Notes under the pieces: generated by a model
Databases searched by the model: none
Seen by the model: the letters and a program-made list of their open reading frames with translations, nothing else
Told to the model about the DNA's origin: nothing
Translations under genes and position numbers: made by a program
Part shown: positions 10,104 through 22,187 of the stretch, one piece after another
Numbering within the stretch: position 1 is the stretch's first letter
Layout: each line of letters opens with the position of its first letter
Origin: Allantophomopsis cytisporea
Taxonomy: Eukaryota; Ascomycota; Leotiomycetes; Phacidiales; Phacidiaceae
DNA length: 64,000 nucleotides
Assembly (NCBI GenBank): GCA_024752435.1
Contig: CP103036.1
Span: forward strand, 1,054,001-1,118,000
Direction of reading: 5' to 3'

Positions 10104-11695
10104 TTAATGCGCATACTCGTCTTCACCACTCAGCTCCGGTTCACTATCCCCATCCCCAGCCTCATGGTCCATTGAACTCAATCCATCGGTCTCACCTCCC
10201 AACAACGGTGCCCTCTCCCCAGGATGCCTACTGAAATGGCCAACGACAGAGATAGCCGCGACACTAAGACCATGAACCATCGTGCTGCCTAGCACAACAA
10301 AGCAAATTACCGGCCAAACAAGCTCAATGGCTTTATCCACCTCCTTATATGGTGGCTCCACCTTCGGCGGATGCGGCAATGGCAGACTGGTGCCGGTCTC
10401 GAGCTGCGCGCGTGCCTCCATGGCCAAGAAGAGTGCTCCCACGCCCATGGGTCCGAAATGCCCACAAAACAAGGCTTCGCGCCACGTCTTGATGTCTGGT
10501 ATGAAGCGCTTGAGCGCCAGCACGATGGGGATGCGGCGTAAAGCCAGCACCAGTAACAGAAACAGCACGAAGCGGCCGGGCGTCAGTGTGGGCGTGATGT
10601 CCCGAGCCGTGAAGTGCGACCAGGGGATGATCGTGCCGAAATACACGAAGAGTGCGGAATTGAGAATCAAATCGATCACTTCTGGCAGCTTTGTCGCTTG
10701 CGTTTTGCCGCGGAACCAGCCGTCATTTGCGAACCCGCTGGGTTGGTTAGCTTTGATGGCAAGAGTGAAGGGGGAAGGGAGGGTATGAGCTTACACTCCA
10801 GCACCGAATGCAACCAGGAAGTCGTCAGAGCCAAGAACGCTGCCTACGCCGACGGAGAGAATGGCCATGAGGAGATAGAAGACGACGAAGGAGGAGCGGC
10901 TGATATACTCCCTCTTATCGGAGAAGCGGAGGAGGAGATTGGCCACTTTCCCAAGGAGAATGCCCACTGTGATGCCGAAGGTGCATTGCCACATAACCGT
11001 GACCAGGAACCATTCCTTGATGGCCTCGCCTGCTGTCGACTCCTTGAATATGGCAAGACCTACGTACAGGAATGGGAATGAGATACCGTCGTTACATGCG
11101 GACTCTGCGGACAGCATGTTCCGTAGTCGGGCTGGCACTCTGGCACTGAACTTGGACTTTGATAGCACACTAGCTGCCAGCACGGGATCCGTGGGCGTCA
11201 GACAAGCACCGATGATCATGGCGGTAGGAAGAGTAGTTGCGAATATGAAGTATGCGAATCCCGAACAGATAACCCATCTGCATCCAGTCAGTATAGATTC
11301 AAGACCACAGACTTTGCCAAACAGCAGTTAAGGGATAGTCCTCGAAAGTTTGCTACATACCCAACCATCATCACCGGACCTAGCATCATAGCCACACTCT
11401 TCCAATGCCGCGCGAAATAGAACTTTGGGAGCTCAATGCCCACCGCAAAGCATTGAATTCCCACAATCATCCGCGTGATCTCCTGCACTATCTCATCGTC
11501 CCACCCCCATTTCTCGGGTTCGAGAATCCGCAGCACATATGGACCTAGGATGATGCCTACGAGCACGGCCAACGGTGGCTCAGATAGATGTAGTACATTG
11601 CGGATGAATTGGGAGAAGAGTGCATAGGTGAGAAGGAAGGCGGCGAGGAGGAGATATGTTAAATGCGGAGGCGTGGGCTCTAGTTGCTCCCACAT
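10104..11695 (-). CDS. Plasma-membrane Na+(K+)/H+ antiporter, Nha1/Sod2 type
   Basis: Exons on the minus strand are 11695-11361, 11277-10795 and 10737-10104, giving 483 aa. Introns are 83 and 57 nt, both phase 2, and the frame is continuous. The N-terminus MWEQLEPTPPHLTY and the blocks TPTDPVLAASVL (139-150), ESACNDG (170-176) and FLVAFGAG are diagnostic of the fungal CPA1 Nha1 family. The acidic pair region ESACNDG lies in the ion-translocation core. The protein exchanges Na+/K+ for H+ at the plasma membrane and supports salt and pH tolerance. S. cerevisiae Nha1 has a hydrophilic tail of several hundred residues; this protein ends soon after the last helices with a short acidic tail, closer to fission yeast Sod2. 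An upstream in-frame extension to 11812 is less likely. Confidence 0.93.
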
Positions 11696-12493
11696 GATGG
11701 CGGCTTTGGTATCATAAGTGACTTGAACTAAAGGTGTTAATTGTCTGCTAAATTTTATGCTGACATTGTACCTCCTTTCAGATATGTTCCGTGGCTTATA
11801 GTAATGTGTCAATCCATGATTGAGATTGTTTTATGAAGGATTTTACAATGCTCATGTCATTTGAGTTATTTACTTGTTGTCGTAGTAGCTTGCTTTACTA
11901 TGACTAAGCAACTTTGCAATGAAGTCATCATCGACCTAAGATAGTTACCAAGTTTGTTCAGCAGTCAAAAAGTTGAAATGCTCTATTTTCTGAGTGACTG
12001 TACAGCCATATAATACTAAGCATCGCAATGATAAAACGCGATATCCCCTGCTCACTAAATTTAATTTGCGGATGCAAGTTTAAAGAACTGGGTGTCAGCA
12101 ACCCTGGCGAGGTTGATTTTCATAACGCAGCACCACAATATTACAGATCAGCTCAATAAAGATTGCTTACGGCATCAAATCTAAATCATTAATAACTTTA
12201 GTCCAATTGGATAGGACCAAATGTTAAATCATGGAAGAATTTTTCAAAACAAAAATGGTTTATTTTTGTACGACAAGTTTGCAGGAATTTGTGTGAGGCT
12301 CCAATTGCTATCCTTCAAGTCTACGGTTTTAGGTGTATTTAATAAATACTACCTGTAACGGTCGATAAGGAGTTACAATAGGATCAATTTCGAATCTTTG
12401 TAAGGGAAAGGGGGGAAAAATAGATAAATTGGTATCCACTATCATCGCATACGAAATCCCCATACGAAAAATACTTGAAGACAATATCTCCCC
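11696..12493. other. Intergenic region, AT-rich
   Basis: It contains the antiporter promoter and the 3' end of the aldehyde dehydrogenase. No open frame or repeat of note is visible. Confidence 0.5.
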
Positions 12494-13990
12494 TTAATTC
12501 TTGAAAGTAACAGTCTTACTCCTCACCCACTCCTCAAGTCCCACAGCTCCAAACCTGCCAAATCCACTACTCTTCATACCACCGTGTGGTAAGGCCGACT
12601 CATCGTGAACCGTCATGTTATTAATGTGCACCGCACCACTTTCAATCTGTTTCGCGATCCTCAAGCCAGTGAGTAGGTCCCTCGTAAAGACTGCTGCTGA
12701 AAGGCCATATTCGGTATCATTAGCAATTTCGACGGCCTCCTCCTCCGTCTCGAAAGTAATCACCGACACCGTCGGACCAAAAGATTCAATGTTGTAGATA
12801 TCCATGCCCTTCTTAACGCCCTGCAAGATGACAGGCCGCATACTCGTGCCGTGGGTAGGAAAATCGCCTGCAAGGAGACTCGCGCCCTTCCCAACTCCAT
12901 CTTCCAGCAACTTCCGGTTCTTTGCCACAGGATCTGCACTGATCAATACGGGCGCATCTGAATCTTCGGGGAACATCTTTGTCACAGTAGCTGCAAACAC
13001 TTTCGCGAAAGCCGCCTCGACATCCTTATGCACGAGCACGCGCTCTGTAGACATACAGATCTGGCCGCTGTGCAAGAATGCACCATTCGCACATGCTGTA
13101 GCAGCAAGTTCGAGGTCCGCATCAGGCATGATAATGGCAGGGGCCTTGCCACCGAGTTCGAGAAGCACTGGCTTCAGGTTCTTTCCGGCTAGCTCCCCGA
13201 TAACACGGCCGATTGTCGTGCTGCCTGTGAAGTTGATCTTCTTGACCAGCGGGTTATCGATCAGTGCCTTGGTGAGGGCTGGTGCATCAGCACGGCTATG
13301 GATGATCACATTCAGGACACCGGCTGGGAGACCAGCTTCCTGGAAGACGGATCCTATCGCCCACGCTGTGCGCGGCGCGAATTCAGGGCCTTTGAATACG
13401 GCAGTGTTGCCGGCTGCTATGGCATATGCTACTGAGCGGAAGCCGAGGATATATGGTGCGTTCCTGAAGTCATCAGTCCAGCTCCGATGTCACGAGTATG
13501 GGACTTACCAAGGCGCAATTCCTAAGATCACACCATAAGGTTCCTTGAACACCAGCGCACTGGTATTTGGATCATTCGTGATTGGCATGCTGCCCTGAAT
13601 ACCGCTTATCCTGCCAGCGATGTCACGCAGCATGTCGGCCGCCAGTGGCACATTAAATCCTGATGCCCAGAACTCGCCAGCGCCCGTCTCAGCCATCATA
13701 TAGCCGCCCAGCTCCCCAGCTCGCCTCTCCAGCACATTTGCCGCGGCCAGGAAGATGTCACGCTTCTTGGGTGGTGTCAGGTCGCGCCATGCTGGATATG
13801 CCTGATGCGCGCAAGTCACTGCCTCGTTGGCGTCTTCTACCGACGCCGAACTGGATCGATGGATTACCTTGCCTGTTGCTGGGCTCGTGACTTCGAAGGT
13901 TTGTGAGGTAATGACCTCACGGCCGTTTAGAAACAAAGGTACTGTATAATCAACGCCATTTGTGGCCCCATTCGTGCCGTTTGCAGCCAT
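12494..13990 (-). CDS. NAD(P)+-dependent aldehyde dehydrogenase, salicylaldehyde/vanillin dehydrogenase-like
   Basis: Exons 13990-13509 and 13463-12494 (45-nt phase-2 intron, GTAAGT...CAG) encode 483 aa. Family blocks include FTGST (about 239-243, cofactor binding), the ELGGKAP segment with general base Glu 263, and GQICMS with catalytic Cys 297. The closing block is LPHGGMKSSGFGRFG. The enzyme oxidises an aldehyde to its acid. The short length and the spacing of these blocks resemble NahF/vanillin dehydrogenase-type enzymes acting on aromatic aldehydes, but the substrate cannot be fixed from sequence alone. There is no targeting peptide, so it is probably cytosolic. No pathway partner lies next to it. 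Confidence 0.92.
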
Positions 13991-14501
13991 ATTATTGATT
14001 TGAGTAGGGCAGAAATTTGTGCAAGACAGGACTATATGCTCAGCGAAGGACTTCCCGCGATGACGATTCTTTGCAATAAGAGATGGATTGAAGTCGATGA
14101 AAATGAAATGTTTGCAACAGGAAAGTGCATGGCTTAAAATAAAATTAAACAGAGTCAAATTACAAAGCAAAGACAGTGCATATTAAGTAATTGATAAGTG
14201 TCTGTAGGCAGGTAGTGGTGAAGTAGTGAGGGGTTGAATTCGCCGCAATAGATTTGGGTTGAGTTTTAGTTGGGTGGAGCATCACAGCGCAGACACTAGG
14301 TAGATACAGAGGACGGACGGGAAGCGGAATGTGGGGTAGGTAAGCACGGTAAGATTATTGGAGTGATAAATGATAAATGCATGGATGAATAGATGAATAG
14401 TGCACCAGTGTACATAGAATATGTAGTATTATGTCAAAGTCCCGCACGACTCTCATAATAAATAGATTTGGTGAGAGTGGCCACGTGAATGGTGCACGAG
14501 T

Positions 14502-14546
14502 TTTGACACTTTTGACACTTTTGACACTTTTGACACTCTTGACACC
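14502..14546. repeat. 9-nt tandem repeat (unit GACACTTTT)
   Basis: There are about five units, the last with one T-to-C change. The unit is a multiple of three, so it gives a VKS-type repeat on the minus strand, but no gene surrounds it. Confidence 0.88.
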
Positions 14547-14574
14547 TACTGCCAAGATGGAATAGATTAAATGT

Positions 14575-14645
14575 CCCGTGTGAGTATCCCGTGTAAGTAT
14601 CCCGTGTAAGTATTCCGTGCAAGTATTCCGTGCGAATGTTCCGTA
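14575..14645. repeat. 13-nt degenerate tandem repeat (unit CCCGTGTAAGTAT)
   Basis: About five and a half copies drift progressively in sequence: CCCGTGTGAGTAT, then CCCGTGTAAGTAT, then TCCGTGCAAGTAT. Confidence 0.88.
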
Positions 14646-15429
14646 GTCCATAACTTGTATCTCAAAGTAGCAGCCAGCCAGTGGAAGTCCAATGACGTGA
14701 GCTTTACCATAGTACTGCTTCGGCTTGTCTACCGGCATCGAGAAGTCCTGTCACATCCCGGTCACATGATAGACGTCCCCGACATCCCCGACATTGAGAC
14801 CTTTTGGAGTTTGCCGATCATCACCGAGAAGATTGGAAAGCGCTTGGCGATGCTGCATGCATCCGCATTGCCATTCCTCACTCCTTAGTCCTCGCGTGCG
14901 TTGCGACCCGTTGGGCTCGGTACCTGAATACATTCACGTCGTACGGATGGATGCGAATGGATGAGAGCGTCTCGTGAGTATTTATAGTAATGGTGTTAAT
15001 GGAGTTAAGAACCTTCGATCATTTCACAAGAACACAAATGGAAAGAGGACTGAAGAATCGGAATGAAATGAAATGGAATCTAGTCTAATCTATTTGTGTT
15101 CAATGCTGTGTAGTATTGCCTACATACATTCTTCTCACTAGCTATGTTCATGAGTGTAACGAAGGGAATTTTTTTTCTTCTTCAGCATATCTCCTCATTC
15201 TCCACCGCCATGAATTGGATCCACCTCCACCATGTTAACCTCCCCTTCGGTATCGCTTCCAGATGAAAACGAATGGGTGCCGTTCGTGAGCATAAAGTCA
15301 TAGTCGTAATCGTTAAGTCGCGTAAATCGTAGATACAGAAAAAGAAAAATGTACAAAAATAGGAAATCCCCTCTTGCTCCCCGAATCCGTCATAGCGGAA
15401 TTTATTTACGGCGTGCAGAGCGCAAAAGA

Positions 15430-16912
15430 TTAGCTGCACTGGTTACCGAATTGACGAGACGTAAGCGGCTGAGGAATGATACCTGCACGCGTCAAGTTCT
15501 GGAAGTGCCACTCGGGAGCAGCCTCATTCTTCCATGCCCAGAAGATCCATCCGGTGTGTGTCTCGTATGCATCGAGTTGGACTTCAATGAAGTGTGCAAG
15601 GTTATACTTGTCGTCATCACTCAGGCCATCGACGGTTCCGCTGTACTTGCCGTCACAGCTTCCCACGTACGAACTGCCCGAGTAAGTTCCATCGTAACGA
15701 GCACCAATGCCGTAACCATTGAGCCATTGTGCGCAATCAGTCTGGGCTCCGGTCCATTCACCAACAACAAGCCACTTATCAGTGTCTGCGAGGGTGGGAC
15801 CTTGAGTACACGTGAATGCAATATGCTCATCTGGTGTTCGTGCAACTTCAGCGTCCGAGAAAATCTGGTAGATATGAGTATCGAGGATAACATCATTAAC
15901 TCCAGCCTGAGTATTCATGAATCCGTTCCAATAGTTGACAGGGTCCTGAAAGGCATCATGAATGGTAACAGCAGTGTATGCGTTGGTGTTGCGAACATTT
16001 CCCCACCCATCGTAGTAGAATTGCTTCAAGGTATCAAGGTTGATGGAGCTCGAGTATCCTGCAGGTTCATTGAGAAGCTCAATCGCAGTAACAACATCTG
16101 TGTCGCCCGAGTATCGGTTTGCTAAGTTTTGAATAGCAGTCAAGGTCTCCGAAATAGTATCTCCAGTCTGCCACTCGATGTCACCCTTCTTTCCGCTGTT
16201 GTCGAAGCCGTTTTGAGAACCAGGAGCTATCACATGGTTAACTACGATGTACACACTTGTCCTAAAGGAATAGTCTTACCTCCATGAAGATCAAGCATAA
16301 CCTTGAGGCCATAAGTTCGGGCCCATGTGATTGCTTGATCAAGGTATGGCAATTGGCCTTGGATGTAAGGATCTCCATCTAAGGGATTGAGAGCCCAATA
16401 ACCAATGGGGATTCGTACATGGTTCAGACCAAATGATGCAATCTCTTCGAAATCCGCCTCGGTGATCCACGATGCCCAGTGGGCAGTCAATCGGTTCGTA
16501 GCTTCCGCAGCTCCCAATGCTTGCGTATAGGTATATTCATCAACAACATATCCATAGCTTGCTGTGGCCTCGAAGATTGATGGCGTTATCCATGGCTCCA
16601 AGACGAACCATCCACCAAGATTGACGCCTCTAACCTTGTCCCCATTGTAGTCGAAGTTGAGTTGACGGCGTTGACTAGTCCTCAATTAGCTTTTGTAGAC
16701 AAACAAACTACATATGAGCATGTGGTGGCAAGACAGGGTAGATGGTCGAGGACCACACGACTATGACTCAAGGAATAATCATATGAAGTCTTGACGACAT
16801 ATGCCATAGCACATATGAAGATATGTTTGGAATATACTCACATTGGTAATGCTAGACCTTCTGCAATACCCAGGCAGGCAGCCACTGTTGTCAATACCCT
16901 TGAAAGAGTCAT
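15430..16912 (-). CDS. Secreted exo-1,3-beta-glucanase, GH5 (Exg1-like)
   Basis: Exons 16912-16842, 16674-16280 and 16226-15430 encode 420 aa. Exon 1 encodes only the signal peptide, ending near EGLALP. Next comes QRRQLNFDYN with a Kex2-type RR site, then VRGVNLGGWFVLEPWITPS, the fungal Exg signature. General acid/base is Glu 209 (LLNEP) and nucleophile Glu 312 (VGEWTG), about 100 residues apart as in yeast Exg1. It trims beta-1,3-glucan from non-reducing ends in the wall or medium. The first intron (about 167 nt) has two in-frame acceptors 6 nt apart, at 16680 or 16674, giving 422 or 420 aa. The second intron is 53 nt. Family and catalytic residues are clear. Confidence 0.93.
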
Positions 16913-18080
16913 TTTGAATTTATTGATGTGCGTGTCGGGTACATAGACTTTGATATGTCTGCGGAAGATAGATATGCGGAAGAAAAATATGTGAGTGAGA
17001 GAGGAGGACAATTTACTTATGAATAGATGTTGTTGATCGTCAATACATGGGCTGAAATGCTACCTTATGTACTCGGAACATTCAAGCTCATATAGACCAC
17101 TCATATAAGTAGGCAAATTACCTCTTCACCTTTGATCTTCCCTTGTGACGCCGGCGATCATTCTGAAAGCAGCCGAGGGGCATTTTCTGGCACTTGTCTT
17201 TGCCGTGTTCATTGGGTCGTGAATATGACCGCATCATTTCCGTCTGCGCCGTCGGAATATGCAGCATTGAAGGTGTGTGTGAGTGTCCACATGGATGGAT
17301 CTTACTTACTCAACTTGTACATTGAACACGCTCTCATTTCGGGCAGTAAGCTAAGATCCCGAGAACAGACACAGGCACGCAGGTATGGAGTACTTTGATG
17401 GCTAAAGGAAGCAGATGTCGCTAGATGCGGGTCTGTTTCCTTCAACCAAGTGCAAGTGCTTGCGCTTTGTTCATTGGTGATGTGGAGTCTGAGATATGCC
17501 GAGAGCGTCATTCTACTGGTCACCATGTCGACGCACTGGCAACGACAAAGGCTCTTTTTTTTTGTTTTGGCCATGAGCGCCTCAGGGTTTCACCTCCGCA
17601 AAAAGGTGCAAGACCTCACACACAGACACCACCGAGGTCATTTCTTTGATCCAATTCGGACTGGAGTGGTAGGGCAGCGCAAGGTACCGTGTATGATTCT
17701 GGGAACGACTGGGAACGAGCTTCAGCCCAAATAGCTGCGATTGGACGCCCGCAGTGTGTTCCAGTATGTAATTCGACGGCGACGTTGATCACAGTCAGCT
17801 TAGTTGGGATCTGGTAAGGTCGGGCCCGAGTAGTTGTGATGTAAGGTTGCACAGTTTGTGGCACCTATGATGGTACAAGATGTAAGATTTGATGATGGCT
17901 TGTTTTTGTTGTTGTGTATTCTCTCTGGTGTTGTCCACCCATTCACCAATTGCACTTGGCATATCTTGGCAATCAAGAAGGTTGTGCTGACACTCGTGCA
18001 TGGAATCCTTGCGGAAACAAACGCGGGGAGGCTTTCCACACGCAACAAGGTGTGCAGCAGCAGCAGCAAGAACAAGAAAA

Positions 18081-18119
18081 CATACATACATACATACATA
18101 CAGACAGACAGACAGACAG
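18081..18119. repeat. (CATA)n followed by (CAGA)n microsatellite
   Basis: A compound tetranucleotide repeat: about five CATA units, then about five CAGA units. A short CAG run lies just upstream at about 18055. Confidence 0.88.
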
Positions 18120-18169
18120 CACATCTCCCACACGTTGATTCATGATCATTGTCCATACCCACGTATGTA

Positions 18170-18225
18170 AGTCAACATGTGCACATGTACACATGTACGC
18201 ATGTAGATGTATGTATGTGCCCCTG
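18170..18225. repeat. Cluster of CATGT/GTACA palindromes
   Basis: It includes the perfect 12-bp palindrome CATGTGCACATG and further overlapping ACATGT/GTACAC units. It could form hairpins; no function is known to me. Confidence 0.6.
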
Positions 18226-18617
18226 TGTCCCCGTACAAACAAGTATCCCACGCATTCTCCCCCCAGATCGTCTATGTACACAGTGCAATATCCCCACAGA
18301 CGCACACACACCACTACTCACCTCGGATGTATCCCATGTCTATTTCCACTACGCTACTTCATACTCACTTACGCTACATCGAATAACATCCAAGTTTCAA
18401 TCACCTCACTATGCTCACTCACAATAACACTACAAAAGCTTACTTGTGATTACTGTACTATTGCACTTTGCAATCAGCCTGTTCAAAAACATCGCCGAAG
18501 ATACTATTCCCTTTTCTGCTGGTTGCTGAGCCTCCCTCCAATGATTACCATCGATGAACAATGCGCGAACCGTTCCGCGTCGAGACGTCGCCAAAGCTCT
18601 TCATCTGATGCTGCACC

Positions 18618-18647
18618 TGATGATGATGATGATGATGATGATGATGA
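18618..18647. repeat. (GAT)n trinucleotide repeat
   Basis: Ten tandem GAT units within a frame that otherwise looks non-coding. Confidence 0.88.
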
Positions 18648-21443
18648 GCATTCAGGCTGTTATTGCAATGCTGGGTTACAAGGAGCTTGTTCCCCAATAG
18701 TTGCATTCGTGCATTTCCTGCAAGTCACAGGCGTTCGCTGACCATTACTACAGCATCACTGCGTGCGTGGCACCAAAGGACTGGTCCGAGAGCAGTCTTT
18801 GATGATCACGTTTGTTCAGCGACATAGTCGAGGCCCCCCAATTGTCACATCAAACTGACTTGAACATCCTGCCTTTTTGAATGTACCGAGACATTTTTCT
18901 TTTATCAAGAGTAGAGTACCAAGGTCTCCATGTTGGAGTACTCCATGTTCTACATTCTATCGCTCCACCTCTGGGTCATTCAGCCCCGAGGTCCCTAAGC
19001 CACAAAGTACATGCGGGCTTGCATTTTGCACTATCACAGACCATTTAATGCCTCCTCAAAATCAAGCCTACCGATGATAGTGACAGTGGGCTTGAAAGGA
19101 ATGGACACTGCCGTGAGTAGCAGTTGCCACCATTTATTCATAGGATGAATTAATCTTTGGACAAGCCACCGAGGCGTGCTCCTACAATCAGGAGTTGGCA
19201 CGGACAATTCTATTCGACATCCCAATCTTATAAGGTTGGACGAAGTGACGGGAGTCCATTGCATGAGGACGGCAATCTGAGATTCGGTTTCTCCTTTCAG
19301 GAAGTTACTCAACATGCTTCGATCCTGCAGAGCGAAAGCATGCAATATTTCATCACATGGAGTAATAAGAATTTACTAACTTAATTTATTATCGTGGAGC
19401 CTCGTATTCCTATGTCCATGTGCGTTGTATATTCCGAGTTTGATATGTGCGTACATCTGTACATAAACGTAGGTATTATATTTACTACGCGCACGAAAAC
19501 ATGCTCATACAGACATAGATTGCGCAACAATGATTCACAACTGCCGGTTTCTGTTATTGCTCAATGCTATTCCGAATCCTTCGGATAAGATGCCGTGAAA
19601 TATCGACGACGCTTGCATCTTGAGTTGAGTTCCAAGAACTCCATATCCACTAATGATACACAACAATTCTTCTCCATATGGAGTATGTACAGCCATGCAG
19701 AGAGGTCAGACATTGAGTGTGGAGATGCGTGTGGGGAAGAACCTTGCAGAGAGATCATACTCCAGCACCCGTAAGCATTTGCAGCCTCGTCTTTGATGCT
19801 CACGAGATCTGAGTGATAAAATAAAGATCTTTCCAAGACCGTTCTAATGTCCTACCTCGTGGTCCGGCATTGCAGATCCCGATCATCATTGCTCAATTCT
19901 GGCTACCTTAACTTCAAGGTAGCAAGAACAAGACAATTCAATCACCACCTAGACGCGATAGACCATCAGACTGTAGTATATCAAACATACTACTTCACGC
20001 CGTAAGAGGCGCGGTTCCCATTATGGAGAACTACGCCGCCAGGGCATACTTAGTGAGGTTAGAGGATCAAGTACTCATCGACAGGCCAAATCACATTCAG
20101 AACTTATGGCTCCTACTGCGGTACTTGACTGAGGCAATTGAATCAAACACATCTTCCTATAATGGGGTATTCTTCGGCCTTGAAGAGTTATTATCAAAGG
20201 TTTCATATTACGAGTGCTTGCAGTGAAGTGCTTTCAGCTTGCCAGATTGTGATCAACGCTCTTCCAGTTCTCCCTGTTCATAGACTGCCGCTTTCTTCTG
20301 TAAAATATGCCACCGCCTTTCTGCCTCCATCTTCTTGTCGAGAATGGATGGGTCCAGGAACGGCTGCGGAACATCTCTTGACGAGAATTCCACACCTATA
20401 AGCGGTCAGAAAAACAATAACCTTAACACGCAGTATGCGGAAGCAAAGTACCCTTAATTGCCGTATCTGGTGCTTTGAGTATGATGACCTCACGCTTGGA
20501 TGCTATAGGTTGGGTATAGGACAAACTGGCTGACCGTGCAGGAGCTGGTTGAATCGGCCCTTTCTGGAGTTCTCTGCCCTGTTTACCCGTCATGACCCGA
20601 CCGAATTTTGACTCTGATGTTTCGTGGGGTCTCGTGCCAATAACTTCAATAGTACCAGCAACAATGGGTAAAACTGTAGCTGTGCATAGGACAATCTGTA
20701 TTTTGGATCACCAGCTGGAATGATATGGTGGACCCTTACATATGCGCACTATGCTGAAGTACTATGTACTCTGTATGTACATATATGTACACGAGTACAT
20801 ATGTTGCTTCCCGAAACAACCGCGGTGACTGAGGTGCTGGGTCAAAGCCAAGAGGTCTTGCAAGGAGCTTCACCTGGTGAGTGGGTACGAACTGTAGGCT
20901 TGGATGTATGAAGAAGGTAGGGAATATGTATGTTTGTCTGTATTCCTCCGCACGCCTTCCGATGGATTTGAAGCCGAGCAGGATATCAGACGGACATGTG
21001 AAGATTCGTAAAGATGAACTCACGCCGCACTCGAGAGCTTGGGAGTGACGTTGTTTCTTTACTGTCTGATCTCTGGATCCTGACGCCTGACGTCCGACTT
21101 ATAGACGCTATGGTATGATATGATACAACGATATTGAATTGCAGGGTGTGAAAGAGGCATGTACGTAGGATATTAGGTGAGCATAGCACCATATGGAAGT
21201 CCGAAGACAAACGCAAGTCAACAAACAATAGGCTGCGTCCGTGATTCGGCCTGCGGGGTTCAATTGCAGGTGCGGGGTGTGTTTTTGTTTTGCGGGCAAG
21301 TTGGGCGGAGGTGGGAGGAGATAGGTGGAAATGGTCAGCACCCCACCATCAGTGCACCAGAACCCACACGATGATAATGCGGGCGTGGATGGATATGGTG
21401 ACAGGATACGGTCATGGGCACGACACAACAAAGGCTTCTTGTG

Positions 21444-21473
21444 CCTCTCTCTCTCTCTCTTTCTCTCTCTCTC
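21444..21473. repeat. (CT)n microsatellite
   Basis: A CT run interrupted once by TT. Confidence 0.88.
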
Positions 21474-21934
21474 ATAATGTAGGAGGTATAATATAGGATA
21501 TATGTAGGTAGCAGAGCTGATGGTACATGACTTTCACGCCTTCTCTTGCCGTGTTCTCTTGTGCCTTCTTTTGCCCTTTTCTTCATACCTTGTTCGGTAC
21601 GTACCTGGGTATTGGACTGTAGTATCTACAGGTACATACCTACTAGTACATTGAGGTACGTACTCTGTCTGTAATGGTTGCTGTGCTCGCAGTGCAGCTA
21701 CATCCGCCCTGCTCTTGTGCTCTGCTCTGATCGTCCAAGCCAGCTCTCGTGACATCTTCGTTGTACTTGTACTATGCCCTCGTAAAATAGACCAGAGTCC
21801 TTTCATTCTCTCATCGCATCTCAATCCATGCATGAAATGCTGCTGGCAACCGCAAGGGAAAGCCGGTCCTGGCCGCTGCTGACCGCCACTGTCCGCACTG
21901 TCCCACGTGCACGCGCTCGCTCGTTTGTTTGTTG

Positions 21935-22123
21935 ATGCCTCGCGCCCAAGTCATCCACCAATTTTGCCCAGGTCCACCAGCGTTTATGGACGCTCGCTAT
22001 CGCCGTAGTGCATACCCGGACACGCCTTCGTGGACTGCCGTGCTTGCGTGCCCATCGAGACAAATTCAAACCCCACCAAAAGCGTTATCGGAATCCGAGC
22101 GACACCGGACCTCAAAAATCTAG
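21935..22123 (+). other. Candidate upstream ORF (62 aa) in the leader of the Zn2Cys6 gene
   Basis: It starts at ATG 21935 with a second in-frame ATG and stops at 22121-22123, 64 nt before the main ATG at 22188. It matters only if transcription begins upstream of 21935, which the sequence does not show. Confidence 0.3.
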
Positions 22124-22187
22124 GCGCGGCAAACAGTTCGTTATCAGATCGAATTTCAGCGAACGACATCACGCTTCATTGTGCATG

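Larger units (their letters stand above)
13991..15429. other. 1.4-kb intergenic region carrying two minisatellites
   Basis: It contains the dehydrogenase promoter and the glucanase 3' flank. Two adjacent short tandem arrays are listed separately. No coding-like frame is visible. Confidence 0.5.
16913..22187. other. 5.3-kb gene-poor region with simple repeats
   Basis: No frame here has both an ATG and coding-like composition; the longest run through repeats or are antisense artefacts. Upstream of 17130 is the glucanase promoter. The last few hundred bases are C/G-rich and belong to the leader and promoter of the transcription factor. Confidence 0.5.

Noticed and set aside
12804..13538. 244-codon plus-strand frame
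   Set aside because: It is antisense to the aldehyde dehydrogenase and crosses that gene's intron.
15349..16125. 258-codon plus-strand frame
   Set aside because: It is antisense to the well-supported GH5 glucanase exon and results from that gene's codon bias.
18142..18741. 199-codon frame in the 17-22 kb region
   Set aside because: It runs through CATG/GTAC palindromes and the (GAT)n repeat, and its translation is low-complexity with many His/Thr/Cys. No splice-linked exons are seen.
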